Shown: positions 50,522 to 60,873, counted from the stretch's first letter. The stretch: DNA of 64,000 nt from Nocardioides sp. TF02-7 (GCF_022437945.1 NZ_CP092535.1:434001-498000); one strand, 5' to 3'. A program made the numbers and translations. Notes: a model not told the origin generated them from the letters alone.

Positions 50522-51640
50522 ATGGCCCGCACCGTCCACCTCCACATCGGGTTGCCCAAGACCGGGACCACGTTCCTGCAGACCACCATGTGGCAGAACC
50601 GTCCCGCGCTGCGCAGGCAGGGCTTCCTCTACCCCGGTGCCAGCCGGATGGACCACTACCACTCCTCCCAGGAGGTGCGCGGCGCGTCACCGGCCCGGAT
50701 GGGCCGCAACGCCGGGGCGTGGAAGCGGCTGGTGGGCGAGCTCGCCGCCTGGGACGGCGACGGGCTGGTGTCACACGAGTTCTTCAGCATGGCGACCGCC
50801 GACCAGGCCCGCGCCGCGGTCGCGGCGCTCGCACCGGCCGAGGTCCGGCTGGTCGTCACCGTCCGCTCCTACGTGCTCCAGTTCCCCGCCGTTTGGCAGG
50901 AGGCGCTCAAGATGCCGTCGGACCTCGGCTTCGACGCGTTCATGGACCGCGCTCTCGCCGGGCGGCTCCGCGGCGGGTGGAGCTGGCAGTCGCAGGACAT
51001 CCCCCGCGTGCTCGGCCACTGGGCGCAGGCCGTGCCGGCCGACCGGATCACCGTGGTCACGGTGCCGCCGCCCGGCGCACCCCGCGGGTTGCTCTGGCAG
51101 CGCTGGACGGAGGCGATCGGCATCGACGACAGCGCGTTCGACCTCGACGTCAGCTATGCCAACGAGTCGCTCGGAGCCGCGCAGGCCGCGCTGCTCACCC
51201 GGGTCAAGCCGTACCTGTCCGGGCCTCTCGAGCAGGGGCCGGTGCGGCACCGGTGGGTGCGGAAGTACTTCGGCCACGAGGTGCTCGTCCCGCAGCGCGG
51301 CGAGCGGTTCGGCCCGCGACCGCACCACGTGACCGAGCTCGCGGCCCGCTCCACGCAGGCGCGGGACTGGCTCGCCGAGCGCGGGTTCCGCGTCGTGGGC
51401 GACCTCGAGGACCTCGCGTCGACCACCACGCCCGGCGGTCCCCACCCCGACGACGTGCCGGACGAGGAGATCGTGGAGGTCGCGGCCCGCGCGATCGAGC
51501 GGATGATCCGCGACGTGCGCGACCTCACCATGGAGCGCGACCGCCTGCGCGCCGAGCTGCACCACCACCGGGTGCGGCACGAGCCGGTGGCCGGCGCCCG
51601 CGCCGTCCTCCGCCGGGTCCGCAGGGCGCTGGGCCGGTGA
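50522..51640 (+). CDS. Sulfotransferase-like protein
   Basis: An intact 372-residue protein with the PAPS-binding loop VHLHIGLPKTGTTFLQTTMW including Lys. Next are the conserved GLVSHEFFSMATADQARA and the Arg of VRLVVTVRSYVLQFPAVWQE. The position where two paralogues have Ser is Pro in this helix. ANESLGAAQAALLTRVKPYL is shared with the paralogues. The carboxyl part is basic and helical. Its TGA overlaps the LicD-methyltransferase start (GTGA), which ties it to polymer decoration. Sulfation of the polymer is plausible but unproven, as no PAPS-synthesis gene is in the window. Confidence 0.82.
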   Translation: MARTVHLHIGLPKTGTTFLQTTMWQNRPALRRQGFLYPGASRMDHYHSSQEVRGASPARMGRNAGAWKRLVGELAAWDGDGLVSHEFFSMATADQARAAVAALAPAEVRLVVTVRSYVLQFPAVWQEALKMPSDLGFDAFMDRALAGRLRGGWSWQSQDIPRVLGHWAQAVPADRITVVTVPPPGAPRGLLWQRWTEAIGIDDSAFDLDVSYANESLGAAQAALLTRVKPYLSGPLEQGPVRHRWVRKYFGHEVLVPQRGERFGPRPHHVTELAARSTQARDWLAERGFRVVGDLEDLASTTTPGGPHPDDVPDEEIVEVAARAIERMIRDVRDLTMERDRLRAELHHHRVRHEPVAGARAVLRRVRRALGR

Positions 51641-53221
51641 GCGGCCCCACGGCGGCCGGCCCGCGGCCGGAGCGCCTGGTCGTCGCCGACGACCGGCTCG
51701 TGCTGCCCGAGGACGTCGACCCCGAGGCGACGTACGACGTGCTCCTCAACGACCGCCACGTGTGGTCGCTGCAGCCCGCGACCGACAGCCGCCCCGGCCG
51801 CGGCGGCTCGGTCGCGCGGTGGCCCAAGGCGTTGCACCGCTACCTCGCCGGTCACGCCGACGTCGATGCTGCGCGAGCACGTCTCGGGCACGGTGGTCGG
51901 GCGCACCCACCACGTCTTCGGCGGTGTCGACGACCGCACCGTCGACGTCGTCGACCGCCACGGCGACCCCCTGATCCTCGACAAGTACGGCCGGCTGATC
52001 CGCCCGCTGTCGCTCGAGGGCGGCAGCACCCTCGACGAGCTGATGGACCAGGTGGAGGCGCTGCTCGCGACCCTGCGCGACCGGTGCGGCGTGCCCGCGT
52101 TCATCGCCTACGGCACGCTGCTCGGAGCGGTCCGCAACGGGCAGCTGATCGGCCACGACAACGACCTCGACATCGCCTACGTCAGCGACCACGCCTACCC
52201 GGTCGACGTGGTCCGCGAGGCCTACCGCATCGAGCTCGCGCTCCTCGCCGACGGTTGGGCGGTACGCCGCGGGTCGGGCTCGCGGATGAACGTCCGGCTC
52301 CGGCTCGGCGACGGCTCCACCCGGTTCGTCGACGTGTTCACCGCCCACTGGGTCGAGGGCGTCCTCTACATCCCGCAGGACACCGGCTTCGAGCTGCCCC
52401 GCGAGACGATCCTCCCCCTCACCACCGTCGACCTCCTCGGCCGGCAGGTGCCGGCCCCGGCGGACTACGAGACGCTGCTCGCGGCGACGTACGGGCCCGG
52501 GTGGCGCACACCCGACCCGTCCTTCCGCTACGAGACGCCCCGCTGGCTGGCGCGCCGGATCGGCGGCTGGTTCGGCGGGCTGCGCACGCACCGCAAGCAG
52601 TGGGACACCTTCTACGCCGCCCAGCGACGCGCCCTCCCCCGCAAGCCGTCGCCGTTCGCGCGCTGGGTCGCCCGCCGCTACCCCAGCGACCGGCCGCTGG
52701 TCGACGTCGGCACCGGCAACGCCCGCGACGCCCAGTTCTTCGCGGTCCGCAAGGGGCGGCCGGTCACCGCCGTCGACTACACGATCGGGTCGATGCTCTG
52801 GGCCCGCAAGCGACTGCCCGACGACGCCCCCGTGACGTTCCAGGTCATCAACCTCTACGACGCCCGCCAGGTGCTCGCGTTCGGCTACGGGCTCAGCCGG
52901 TGGGACACCCCACCCGACCTCTACGCGCGGTTCCTGCTGCACGGACTGGAGGACGTCGGCCGCGACAACCTCTTCCGCCTGGCGTCGATGTCGCTGCGCG
53001 CCGGCGGGCACCTGTTCCTCGAGTTCCGCACCGTCGAGGACAGGGACCGGCCGCACCACTTCGCCCAGACGGGCCGGCGCTACCTCGACCCCGACCGGGT
53101 GGTCGCGGAGATCGAGGCCCGCGGCGGCCGGGTCCTCCACCGGGAGGAGGGCACCGGGCTGGCGCCCTTCCGCACCGAGGACCCGCACGTGTGCCGGCTC
53201 GTCGCCACCTGGACCGACTGA
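51637..53221 (+). CDS. LicD phosphotransferase fused to a class I methyltransferase
   Basis: A protein of about 528 residues joining two enzymes. After an amino segment of about 130 residues, the LicD nucleotidyltransferase-fold domain has the signature FIAYGTLLGAVRNGQLIGHD followed by NDLDIAYVSDHAYPVD and STRFVDVFTAHWVEG. From about residue 340 a SAM methyltransferase follows: PLVDVGTGNARDAQFFAVRK, VTAVDYTIGSMLWARKRLP and LRAGGHLFLEFRTVEDRDRP. LicD proteins transfer phospho-alcohols (choline, ribitol, glycerol) from CDP carriers to glycans, so the fusion suggests a methylated phospho-substituent. One extra base near 51868. GTG start overlaps the upstream gene. Confidence 0.85.
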
Positions 53222-53295
53222 GGCTGGGGCGGCTGGTCGGTGGCGGCTGGCCGGCCGGCGGCGCGGGGCCGGTGGCGGCGCGGGGCCGGCGGCGT

Positions 53296-53370
53296 GAGGT
53301 TTCCCCGGCCGACCGGGGAAACCTCAACATGTCGGGCAAAGCAATGCCGGACAAGTGGAGGTTTTGCCCG
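53296..53370. terminator. Paired hairpins between convergent genes
   Basis: GAGGTTTCCCCGG (53296-53308) and CCGGGGAAACCTC (53313-53325) form a perfect 13-bp stem with a four-base loop. A second pair, CGGGCAAA (53333-53340) and TTTGCCCG (53363-53370), follows. They lie between the convergent LicD and pyruvyl-transferase genes, as expected for a bidirectional terminator. Confidence 0.7.
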
Positions 53371-53382
53371 TCACGTCGCGCG

Positions 53383-54617
53383 TCAGCGGCGGCCGAACAG
53401 CCCCCTTGGACCGCGCGGGGGCGGGTGCGGGCGCCGGCGGCTGCTCCGGGCGGGGGAGCACGCACCACCGCGCGCGGGTAGAGCGACTCGGCCTCGGCCA
53501 GCTTCTGCTGGTGGAGCCGGCCGGCCTGGAGGCGGAAGTCCGGGTTGCTCGCGGGCGCCGGCAGCTCCGACGCACCCACGCGGGCCAGGCCGAAGCCGGT
53601 GCCGAGCTCGAGCAGCGACTCGTGCTTGGTGCGGTAGTAGTCGTCGTCGATCTCGAGGGCGATGCCCTCGGCGCCCACGGCGGCCGCGAGCTGGTGGAAG
53701 TGGTAGCGGGTGGTGATCCAGGTCTGCAGCGGCGCGCCCGGGAAGCCCTCCTGCCACAGCCTCAGGAACGGCATCACGTTCTCGGCGGGGACCAGGTCCG
53801 CGAGCGCCTCGTAGCCCCGGTAGTCGCCACCGGGAAGGGCCTCGACGTAGCGCAGGGTGCGCCCCTCGAACCGGCCGCTCTCGATCAGCGCGCGCACGGC
53901 CGCGACGGCGGCGTCGAACGCACCCGGGGCGGCCAGGTCGCCCTGGATGCTGATCCAGACGTCACCCGGCCGGCCGGTCGGGTCCGGCCGGGCGCCGAAG
54001 CCGGGCAGGTCCGGCAGGCCGAGGAAGGCGTCGCTCACCCCGGGCTCGACGCCGGCCACCTCGGCGCTCGGCCGGTCCCGGACCGTCGCGTGGTCGCAGG
54101 CGCCGAGGTCGTCGCGGAGCCGGGCGGGGTCGAGGGCGGGGGATCAGCCCCAGGCCGGTCGTGACGAACCGGGCGCCGCTCACCTCCGCGAGCCGACGCG
54201 CCGCGCGGACCAAGCGGCCGTGGTGCTGCCACTTCGCGGTGACGTAGCCGCCCCCGAGCAGGTGGACGGTCGTGGCGTCGCGCAGCGCGAGCAGGCCGAG
54301 GTCGTAGCGGGGGTGCCGAGGTCGGTCACCACCCGGTCGACGTATGCGTCGCCGGTGTCCGGGTCCATCTCCATGGTGTCCCAGGCCACCCGCCAGAGGA
54401 GGTTCGTGTGGCGGATCTTCGGGTGGAGCCCGTCGAGGAGGTACGTCGCCAGGCCGGGGTCCGGGCTGTGCAGGACGACCTCGGCGTCGGGCCGCTGGTT
54501 GGCGAGGAACCTCAGCCACGACGCGGTGATGAACTCGTCCCCGAAGTTCGGGTGCCCCGCGGAGGAGACCAGGTGGAACTGCTCCCGTCGCTCCGGCTGC
54601 TGCGCTTGCTCCGACAC
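53383..54617 (-). CDS. Polysaccharide pyruvyl transferase family protein
   Basis: About 410 residues of the pyruvyl-transferase fold, adding pyruvate ketals from phosphoenolpyruvate to sugars. Motifs are FHLVSSAGHPNFGDEFITAS, TVHLLGGGYVTAKWQHHGRL, DHATVRDRPSAEVAG and GAEGIALEIDDDYYRTKHES. Shifts lie near 54313, 54142 and in the tail near 53458 and 53415; bridging gives the ending PRGLFGRR. GTG start at 54617, with only 35 bp to the next gene upstream. It adds a negative charge to wall glycans in other bacteria. Acceptor unknown, galactose being the usual one. Confidence 0.85.
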
Positions 54618-54652
54618 CCGGTCAACCTAGCAGGGGAAGACCGCCTCTCCCG

Positions 54653-55670
54653 TCAGCAGACGACCGTGCGGTTCTGGTAGCAGCCCTTGCCCAGGACACG
54701 GAAGTCCGTGACCAGCGGACGGTGGTCGGAGTGGAGGCCGCGGAGGATCCGGTGACCCACCACCTGGAGCCGAGCGGGAGCCGTGCGGTGGTGCACGTAG
54801 TCGATCAGCCGCTTGTCGAAGCCGTTGCCCAGGACGTGGGTCCCGGTGCGCGGCTCACCGACCGAGCCGTAGGTCGGCGTGAGCCCCGCAGCACCGAGCG
54901 CGACGTAGGGGGAAGACCGGGTCGCGGGCGACCTTGTCCTTGCGGTAGTTGACGTTGAAGTCGCCGGTCACGAACACCAGGCCCTTGGTGCGGAGGCCGG
55001 CGACCATCGACGCCAGCGACGTCATGTGCTTCGAGTAGAGCGCGATCCGGCGCTTGTTGGCGTTGCGCCCGCCGCTGGACTTCTGGACCGTCGGGACGAA
55101 GTGGGTGTTGAGGATCCAGATGTTGCGGCCGGTCGCGAGGTCCTTCAGCCGCACCCGGACGACGTACTTGGCGTGCATCGTGCTCGGTCCGGCGCCGCGC
55201 GCGCCGACGTAGGTCTCGGGGGCGGCGAGGACCCAGTCGTGCCCCATCAGCTGGAACTTGTCCTTGCGCCACAGGATCGGCAGCCCGCCCTGGACCGCCG
55301 GGATCGGCACCCAGCCGGCGTAGGCGCAGGTCGTCGGCACCTCCGCGCCACGGTCGACGCCGTTCTCCCCGCAGATGACCTGGTCGATGACCCGCTTGCG
55401 CTTCTTCCAGCTCGACATCTCCTGCAGCGCCACGACGTCGGGCTCCTGGGCGAGCACCGTCCGCAGGTCCGCCATCGCCTTGGCCGGCCCCACGCCCGCC
55501 GCGGTGTTGAACGTCACGATCCGCAGCGAGGTGGCGACGGGTTCGGTGTCCCGTGCCTGCGACGGCTGGGTCGGAGCGGCGTTGCCGCCGGCGGGCAGGC
55601 TCAGGACGAGGGCGAGCGCGCCGACGAGGAGGACGGCTCCTGCCCGGCTGCTACGGCGGAGGTTCCGCAT
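54653..55670 (-). CDS. Exported endonuclease/exonuclease/phosphatase-fold protein
   Basis: A secreted EEP-superfamily hydrolase of about 339 residues. A signal peptide (AVLLVGALALVLSLPAGGNA) precedes the fold: LRIVTFNTAAGVG, VVALQEMSSWKKR, HAKYVVRVRL, NIWILNTHFVPTVQKS, LVFVTGDFNVNYRKDK and GLHSDHRPLVTDF, giving all metal and catalytic positions. One extra base near 54908 hides the last third. It may cleave phosphodiesters, either nucleic acid or polymer. The direct repeat AGTTTCAC twice at 55736-55752, 65-80 bp upstream, marks a probable control site. A GTG at 55688 is an alternative start. Confidence 0.85.
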
Positions 55671-55846
55671 CGGAGAAGTGCCTCTCACTCGGCGTGTCGC
55701 CGCGATCGACGCGACGGAGCATGTCAGGGTGGGAGTTTCACATCAGTTTCACGTTCCCCGCAAGTCCCCTGCCGTCACAGGGGTCCCAGGCGTGCCTCGA
55801 ACCGGGACCCATCAGGGACCGTCCCAGGACCTCGCGCGAGGGACGA

Positions 55847-57015
55847 TCAGCCGCGGAGGCGGGTCTTGAGCTGTCGGTAGCCGCTGCGCGCCCGGCGCAG
55901 CAGCGGACGCTGCTCCGCGGCCTGCACGAGGGCGAAGCGCACCGGCTTCGTGCGCGCGGTGGTGACCACGTCCTCGGCGCGCGCAGCGGCAGCGCGACGC
56001 TCGTCGAGCACCACCATGAGGTCGGCGATCGCGGCGACGCTCTCGTCGAGCAGCCGCTCCGCAGGCGGTACGGCGTACGCCTGCGCCGCGGGGGCGGCCG
56101 AGGCGGCGGGCACCAGCTCGCCGAGGTCGCCGACGACGTCGACGCCGCTCGCCCGCAGCCGGTCGGCGACCGCCTGGGACTCCGCGACGGCGAAGGCGGC
56201 GTCGTCGTCGCTGAGCGCGAGCCTGGTCCCGGACCGCGGTTCGAGCACCCGGTGGGCGAGCACGTTCTTGACGACGACCGGGTAGGGACCGGGCAGCGGC
56301 AACCGGTCCCCCAGCGCCACGTTGACCCGGCGGAGCAGCTCGGCCTGCTCGAGGCCCAGGGAGGTGTTGGAGCGTTCGAGCCGGGTGTCGAACGACGTCG
56401 GGTCGAGGCCGAGGAGCGTGGCGAACCGGCCCCACAGCACCGCCGGGTCCGCACCCGGCTGCGGCACCGTGACGACGTGCAGCCGCTCCGGCGGGAGCCC
56501 GCCCCCCAGCGCTCGAGGACGGCGGCGAAGTCCTGCACCTGCCAGAACCAGCTGGTCCGGGCGCTGTCGTCGCGCAGTCCCGCCACGAACTCCGGGAACG
56601 ACGCGGTCGCCCGGTGCTTGACGTGCTCCTGCCACTCCGCGCTGACCTGGCGCACCAGGTCGCGGGCGGTGACGACGACGTGCACCTCGGCCCGGTCGGA
56701 CAGCGCCGCGACCGCCGCCCTGGCCTGCTCGGCCGTGGCGCCGGCGAAGAGCTCGTGCGAGACGAGCACGGTGCCGTCCCAGGCGAGCGCCTCGTCCACC
56801 ATCCGCTGCCACGCGCCGGCGGCCTGGGGTGGGTGCACCGCCTCGTCCACCAGGCCGCGTACGTCGAGCGTGGCGAGGTAGTGGTCGTGGAACCGGCCCA
56901 GCGGGAGCAGCAGGCCCTGCTCGCGGGCGAGGGCCCGTTGGGCCCAGAGGACGTTCTGGAGGAACGTCGTGCCGGTCTTGGGGCTGCCGACGTGGAGGAA
57001 GACCCGCGGACGCAT
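55847..57015 (-). CDS. Sulfotransferase-like protein
   Basis: About 389 residues. The PAPS loop is RVFLHVGSPKTGTTFLQNVL; TVLVSHELFAGATAEQARAA and VHVVVTARDLVRQVSAEWQE are the conserved second and third motifs. SNTSLGLEQAELLRRVNVAL matches the paralogues. The carboxyl region is helical and ends SGYRQLKTRLRG. One extra base near 56503 divides GLPPERLHVVTVPQP from the amino half. It lies 14 bp downstream of a close paralogue, evidence of tandem duplication. Substrate unknown; sulfation of the locus glycan is inferred. Confidence 0.8.
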
Positions 57016-57029
57016 GCGCGGAACCCTAT

Positions 57030-58143
57030 CTACGCGCGCCGGCCGGCGAGCCGCGCCACCCGGCTCCGGGCACGGCCGCCGAGCCGGCGCACGGCCGAGC
57101 GGAGCGTCACCTCGTGGGTAGCCTCCGCGGCCAGCCGTTCCTCGAGCAGGCGCGCGATCGCCTCGGCAGCAGCGGCGACCTCGTCCGCCGGCTCGACCTG
57201 GTCGGGGTCGACCCAGCCGGCGCGGTCGGGTGGGGGGCGGCACCAGCTCGGCGAGGTCGCCGTGGACGCGCCACCCGCGGGCACGGATCCGCTCGTTCTG
57301 GCGCTCGGCCGTGCGGCGGAGCTCGTCGACCAGGTCGGGAGCGCACTGCGCGGGCCGCGACGACTGCTCGGCGAGGATGGTCTGCGCGAACTCCCGCTTG
57401 ACGACCCGGCCGTAGCCGGGCTGCTGGATCCGGCCGTCGAGCGCCTGGTTGACCCGCCGGAGCAGCGCGACCTGCACGGCGCCGAGGGTCTGGTTCGCGG
57501 TCGGCTCGGTCGACGTCGGGTCGAGCGCGCCCGCGTCGAAGCCCACCGCCTCGCCGAACCGCCGCCACAGCACGTCGGGCGCGGCACCCGGCGGCGGGCC
57601 GACCACGACGTGCACCCGTTCGGGCGGAAGCCCCGCTCCCCACCGGTCGAGGAGCGCGACCACGTGCTGGTTGCGCCAGAACCCGCTCGGCCGGCGCTCG
57701 GCGACGGCGGCGCTGAACGCGGCGAAGGTCCGCGGGTTCCCGTTCTTGACGCGCTCCTGCCACTCCGAGGCGGTCTGCCGCGCGAGGTCGCGCGCGGTCA
57801 GCACCACGTGCACCTCGACGCCGTCGAGGTGGTCGAGCGCCCACCGGACCCGTTCGGCCTTGGCGGCGCCGAGGAGCTCGTGGCTCATGACGGTGGTGCC
57901 GTCGAACGCCCGGGCCTGGTCGCACAACCGGGCCCAGGTGCCGGCGAGCGCCTCCCGGTCGCGTCCCCAGAAGTCGTAGGCCTCCCGCACCTCGATCGCG
58001 GCGTGGAACATGTCGTAGTGGTGCTCGCCCGCGGCCTCCACCCCGAGCCCGTGCAGCTCGTCACGATGGCGCCACAGCGCTCGTTGGAGGAACGTCGTCC
58101 CGCTCTTCGGCGTGCCGATGTGCAGCACCACCCGTCGGGCCAC
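57030..58143 (-). CDS. Sulfotransferase-like protein
   Basis: About 371 residues, a paralogue of the gene just downstream. The PAPS loop is RVVLHIGTPKSGTTFLQRAL; then TTVMSHELLGAAKAERVRWA and VHVVLTARDLARQTASEWQE. TANQTLGAVQVALLRRVNQAL is also shared. Its carboxyl end is basic and helical (GRARSRVARLAGRRA). One extra base in the GGGG run near 57232. GTG start at 58143, abutting the stop of the phospholipase-D-like gene with no gap, so the two genes are on one transcript. Confidence 0.8.
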
Positions 58144-59537
58144 TCAGCCCACCCTGGGGGGATACATGCTGTAGGGCAGCCGGCGCGAGTGCTTGCGGAT
58201 CTGCTTCCAGTTGCCCAGGTAGCTCTTGTAGGCCCCGCGCTTGGCGATGTTGAGCGTCAGCTCGTCGCTGCGGAAGAGCGAGCCGCCCACCCAGTTCTGG
58301 GAGCCGGTCCACACCTGGTGCGCCCGCCGGTTCTTGCCGACCGTGCCCTTGACCAGGACGTACTTGGCGTGGGTCCGCACCTCGTTGAACCCGTCGTCGT
58401 TGTGGTCCCAGCGGCTGTCCCACAGGTCGATCACCCGGTTCCGGGCGAGGTTGCGCATCCGCTCGGCGAGCGCGATCGACGGCGCACCGTAGATGATCCG
58501 CACCTTGCAGCCGCTGCGGGCGAGGCTGACCAGCTTGTTGAGGATGTAGGACCCGCGGGTGCCCTTCCAGTAGAACATCGACACGTGGATCTGCGTGCGG
58601 CCGAGCGCGCTCGAGCACCGCACCCGGCGCAGGTCCTGCATGGTCGGGTCGGTCCGCTTGTTGGCGTTGCGCATGGGGAAGAACCGCGCGATGTACGGCC
58701 CGTCGCGGACCTCGACCTTGTCGGCGGTCGCCTTGATGTCCTCGGTCATCGCCCGGTGCATCCGCTTGAACCCGTTGTAGAGCTTCTTGCGGCCCTTCAC
58801 GACGAACATGTCGTTCCAGCCGAGCCGGGCACCGCCGCGGTTGAGGTTCGACGAGCTGACCATCACGACGTGCCGGCCGGTGCCGCTGTTGGTGAAGAGG
58901 AAGAACTTGCTGTGCATGTTGCCGCCCTTGCCGCGGCAGGCACCCTTGCAGACCTTCACGTAGCTGCCGTCGCGGCCCCAGGTGACCGAGTCGTTCGTGG
59001 GGGACCTTGACGCTGCGCCGCGCCTGGCGCGGCGTGAACAGCGGGTTGGCGGTCGCCCGCATCCGGGGCGAGCTGACCTCGCCGCGCAGCGGACGGTTGC
59101 ACGGGCCGGTGTGCGGACCCCGGTCGCGCTTGCCGTCGCGGTTCTTGTCGGGGACGTTGTCGCTGTTGAGCGCCGTGATCAGGCGCCGGGAGTTCCGGTT
59201 GTCGATGTCCTCGTCGAGGATCACCCGGACGGCGACGCCGCGGCGGCAGGCGGCGATCATCGCGTCGACGCTGGGCGCGCGGTCGAGGAGGTAGGTCGAG
59301 ATGTGGATGACCGGCTTGCGGATCTTCTTCGTCTTCCGGGTCTGCCGGATGGCCTTCTCCACGGTGGCCACGATCCGGTTGTTGGCGTCGGCGCCGCCCC
59401 ACGGGCGGGGCACGTTGAACACCCCGCCGCCGGGCGGGGGCGTAGGCAGTGGCCGGGACGACGACCAGCGCGAGCGGAAGGACGACGGCGAGCAGCAGAC
59501 AGACGCGGCGCACGGATCTCCCCGGACTAGACGACAT
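58144..59537 (-). CDS. Exported phospholipase-D-like protein
   Basis: A secreted PLD-superfamily protein of about 463 residues. The signal peptide (VCLLLAVVLPLALVVVPATA) is followed by two PLD half-domains. The first has VIHISTYLLDRAPSVDAMIA and the HxK motif in NMHSKFFLFTNSG with VSSSNLNRGG. The second has HVSMFYWKGTRGSYILNKLV and HxK in VRTHAKYVLVKG with WTGSQNWVGGSLFRSDE. The usual Asp four residues after each Lys is not evident, so activity may differ from classical HKD enzymes. Shifts near 59442 and 58997. It probably acts on a phosphodiester outside the cell. Confidence 0.8.
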
Positions 59538-59685
59538 GGTCGGGTTCGGCGGAACCCCGTCGGAGCAGGATAACCCTTGACCGCGGCGGAACACCGATCC
59601 GCGGCACGGGCGTGGCGGGGGCCCTCGGTTACGATGGCCCGGTTCTGTCGCCACGGGCGGCACCCGGCGCCGGAGAGGGACCAGG

Positions 59686-60818
59686 GTGGGGGAAGCACGA
59701 GCTGCCACGTCGCAACCTGCTGCCCGTCCTCGGCATCTTCGCGCTCGTGGCCGCGCTCCTCGCGGTGGGCAGGTTCGCCATGGCCGACCGCGGCACGGAG
59801 GGCACCGACGCCACCCCGGCCTCGCCGTCGGTCACGGTCGCCCCGTCCGCCGACGATCCGACCACCACCGCGAGCGACGACGGCGACGAGGGCGACCAGG
59901 ACGAGCGCGGCGACCGCCGCGGCAAGGACCGCAACCGCGACAAGGAGAAGGGACAAGGCCGCGGAGCGGGAGAAGTCGCGTCGGCTGCGCGAGAAGGTCC
60001 AGGTCGCCGCCGACGGGCTGGCCCCGGACCCCGCGACGTTCCGGGTGGCGAGCTTCAACGTGCTCGGCGACTCCCACACGGGGCGCGGCGGCAACAAGCC
60101 GCACTTCGCCGACGCCCGGCCCCGGATGTCGTGGACCGTGCAGCTGCTCCGCGGCAACGAGATCAGCGTCGTCGGCCTCCAGGAGTACGAGCCGAGCCAG
60201 CACGGCATGTTCACGTCGATGACCGGTGGCTCGTGGGCCGTCTACCCGGGCCTCCAGCTCGGCCGCAAGGGCGTGCGGAACTCGATGGCGTGGAACACGT
60301 CGGTCTGGGACCTCGTGGAGGCCCACACCACCACGATCCCGTACTTCCACGGGAACCCCGCGATCATCCCCTACGTGCTGCTGGCCCACCGGGAGACCGG
60401 ACGGCTGGCGTGGTTCATCAGCGTCCACAACCCGGCGAGCACCCGCGGCCCGGCGCAGCACTGGCGCAACCAGGCCACCGCCAAGGAGGTCGCGCTGATG
60501 AACCAGCTCCAGGCTCCGGCCGGGCCGAACGAGCCCGGCACACCCGTCTTCCTCCTCGGCGACTTCAACGAGAAGGCCGAGGCGTTCTGCGCCGTCACCA
60601 GCGGCGCCGCCGCCCAGGCCGCCAACGGCGGCACGGCGTCGCCGTGCTCACCGCCCGGCAACACCGGCATCGACTGGATCTTCGCGTCGACGCCCGGCGT
60701 GACGTTCGCGAACTACGTCCGGATGGACGGCGGCCTCGTCAACCGGGCCTCCGACCACCCGCTGATCTTCGCCGACGCCACGCTGGAGGGCGAGGCGCCG
60801 ACCGTCGACGCCGACTGA
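59686..60818 (+). CDS. Membrane-anchored endonuclease/exonuclease/phosphatase-fold protein
   Basis: A second EEP-superfamily protein, about 377 residues. An amino helix (LLPVLGIFALVAALLAVG) anchors it, followed by an acidic/basic linker (DEGDQDERGDRRGKDRNRDK) and the fold: TFRVASFNVLGDSHTGRGG, ISVVGLQEYEPSQHG, LAWFISVHNPAS, VFLLGDFNEKAEAFC, and NRASDHPLIFADA. I favour the GTG at 59686 because GGAGAGG lies just before it; an upstream in-frame ATG (59612) is possible. Extra bases occur near 59690 and 59953. It lies divergent from the PLD gene and convergent with glf. Confidence 0.8.
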
Positions 60819-60838
60819 CCCGCGAGCCCGGGCCGACC

Positions 60839-60873
60839 CAGTCGACCCCGTCGGCTCAGTCGACCCAGCCGGC

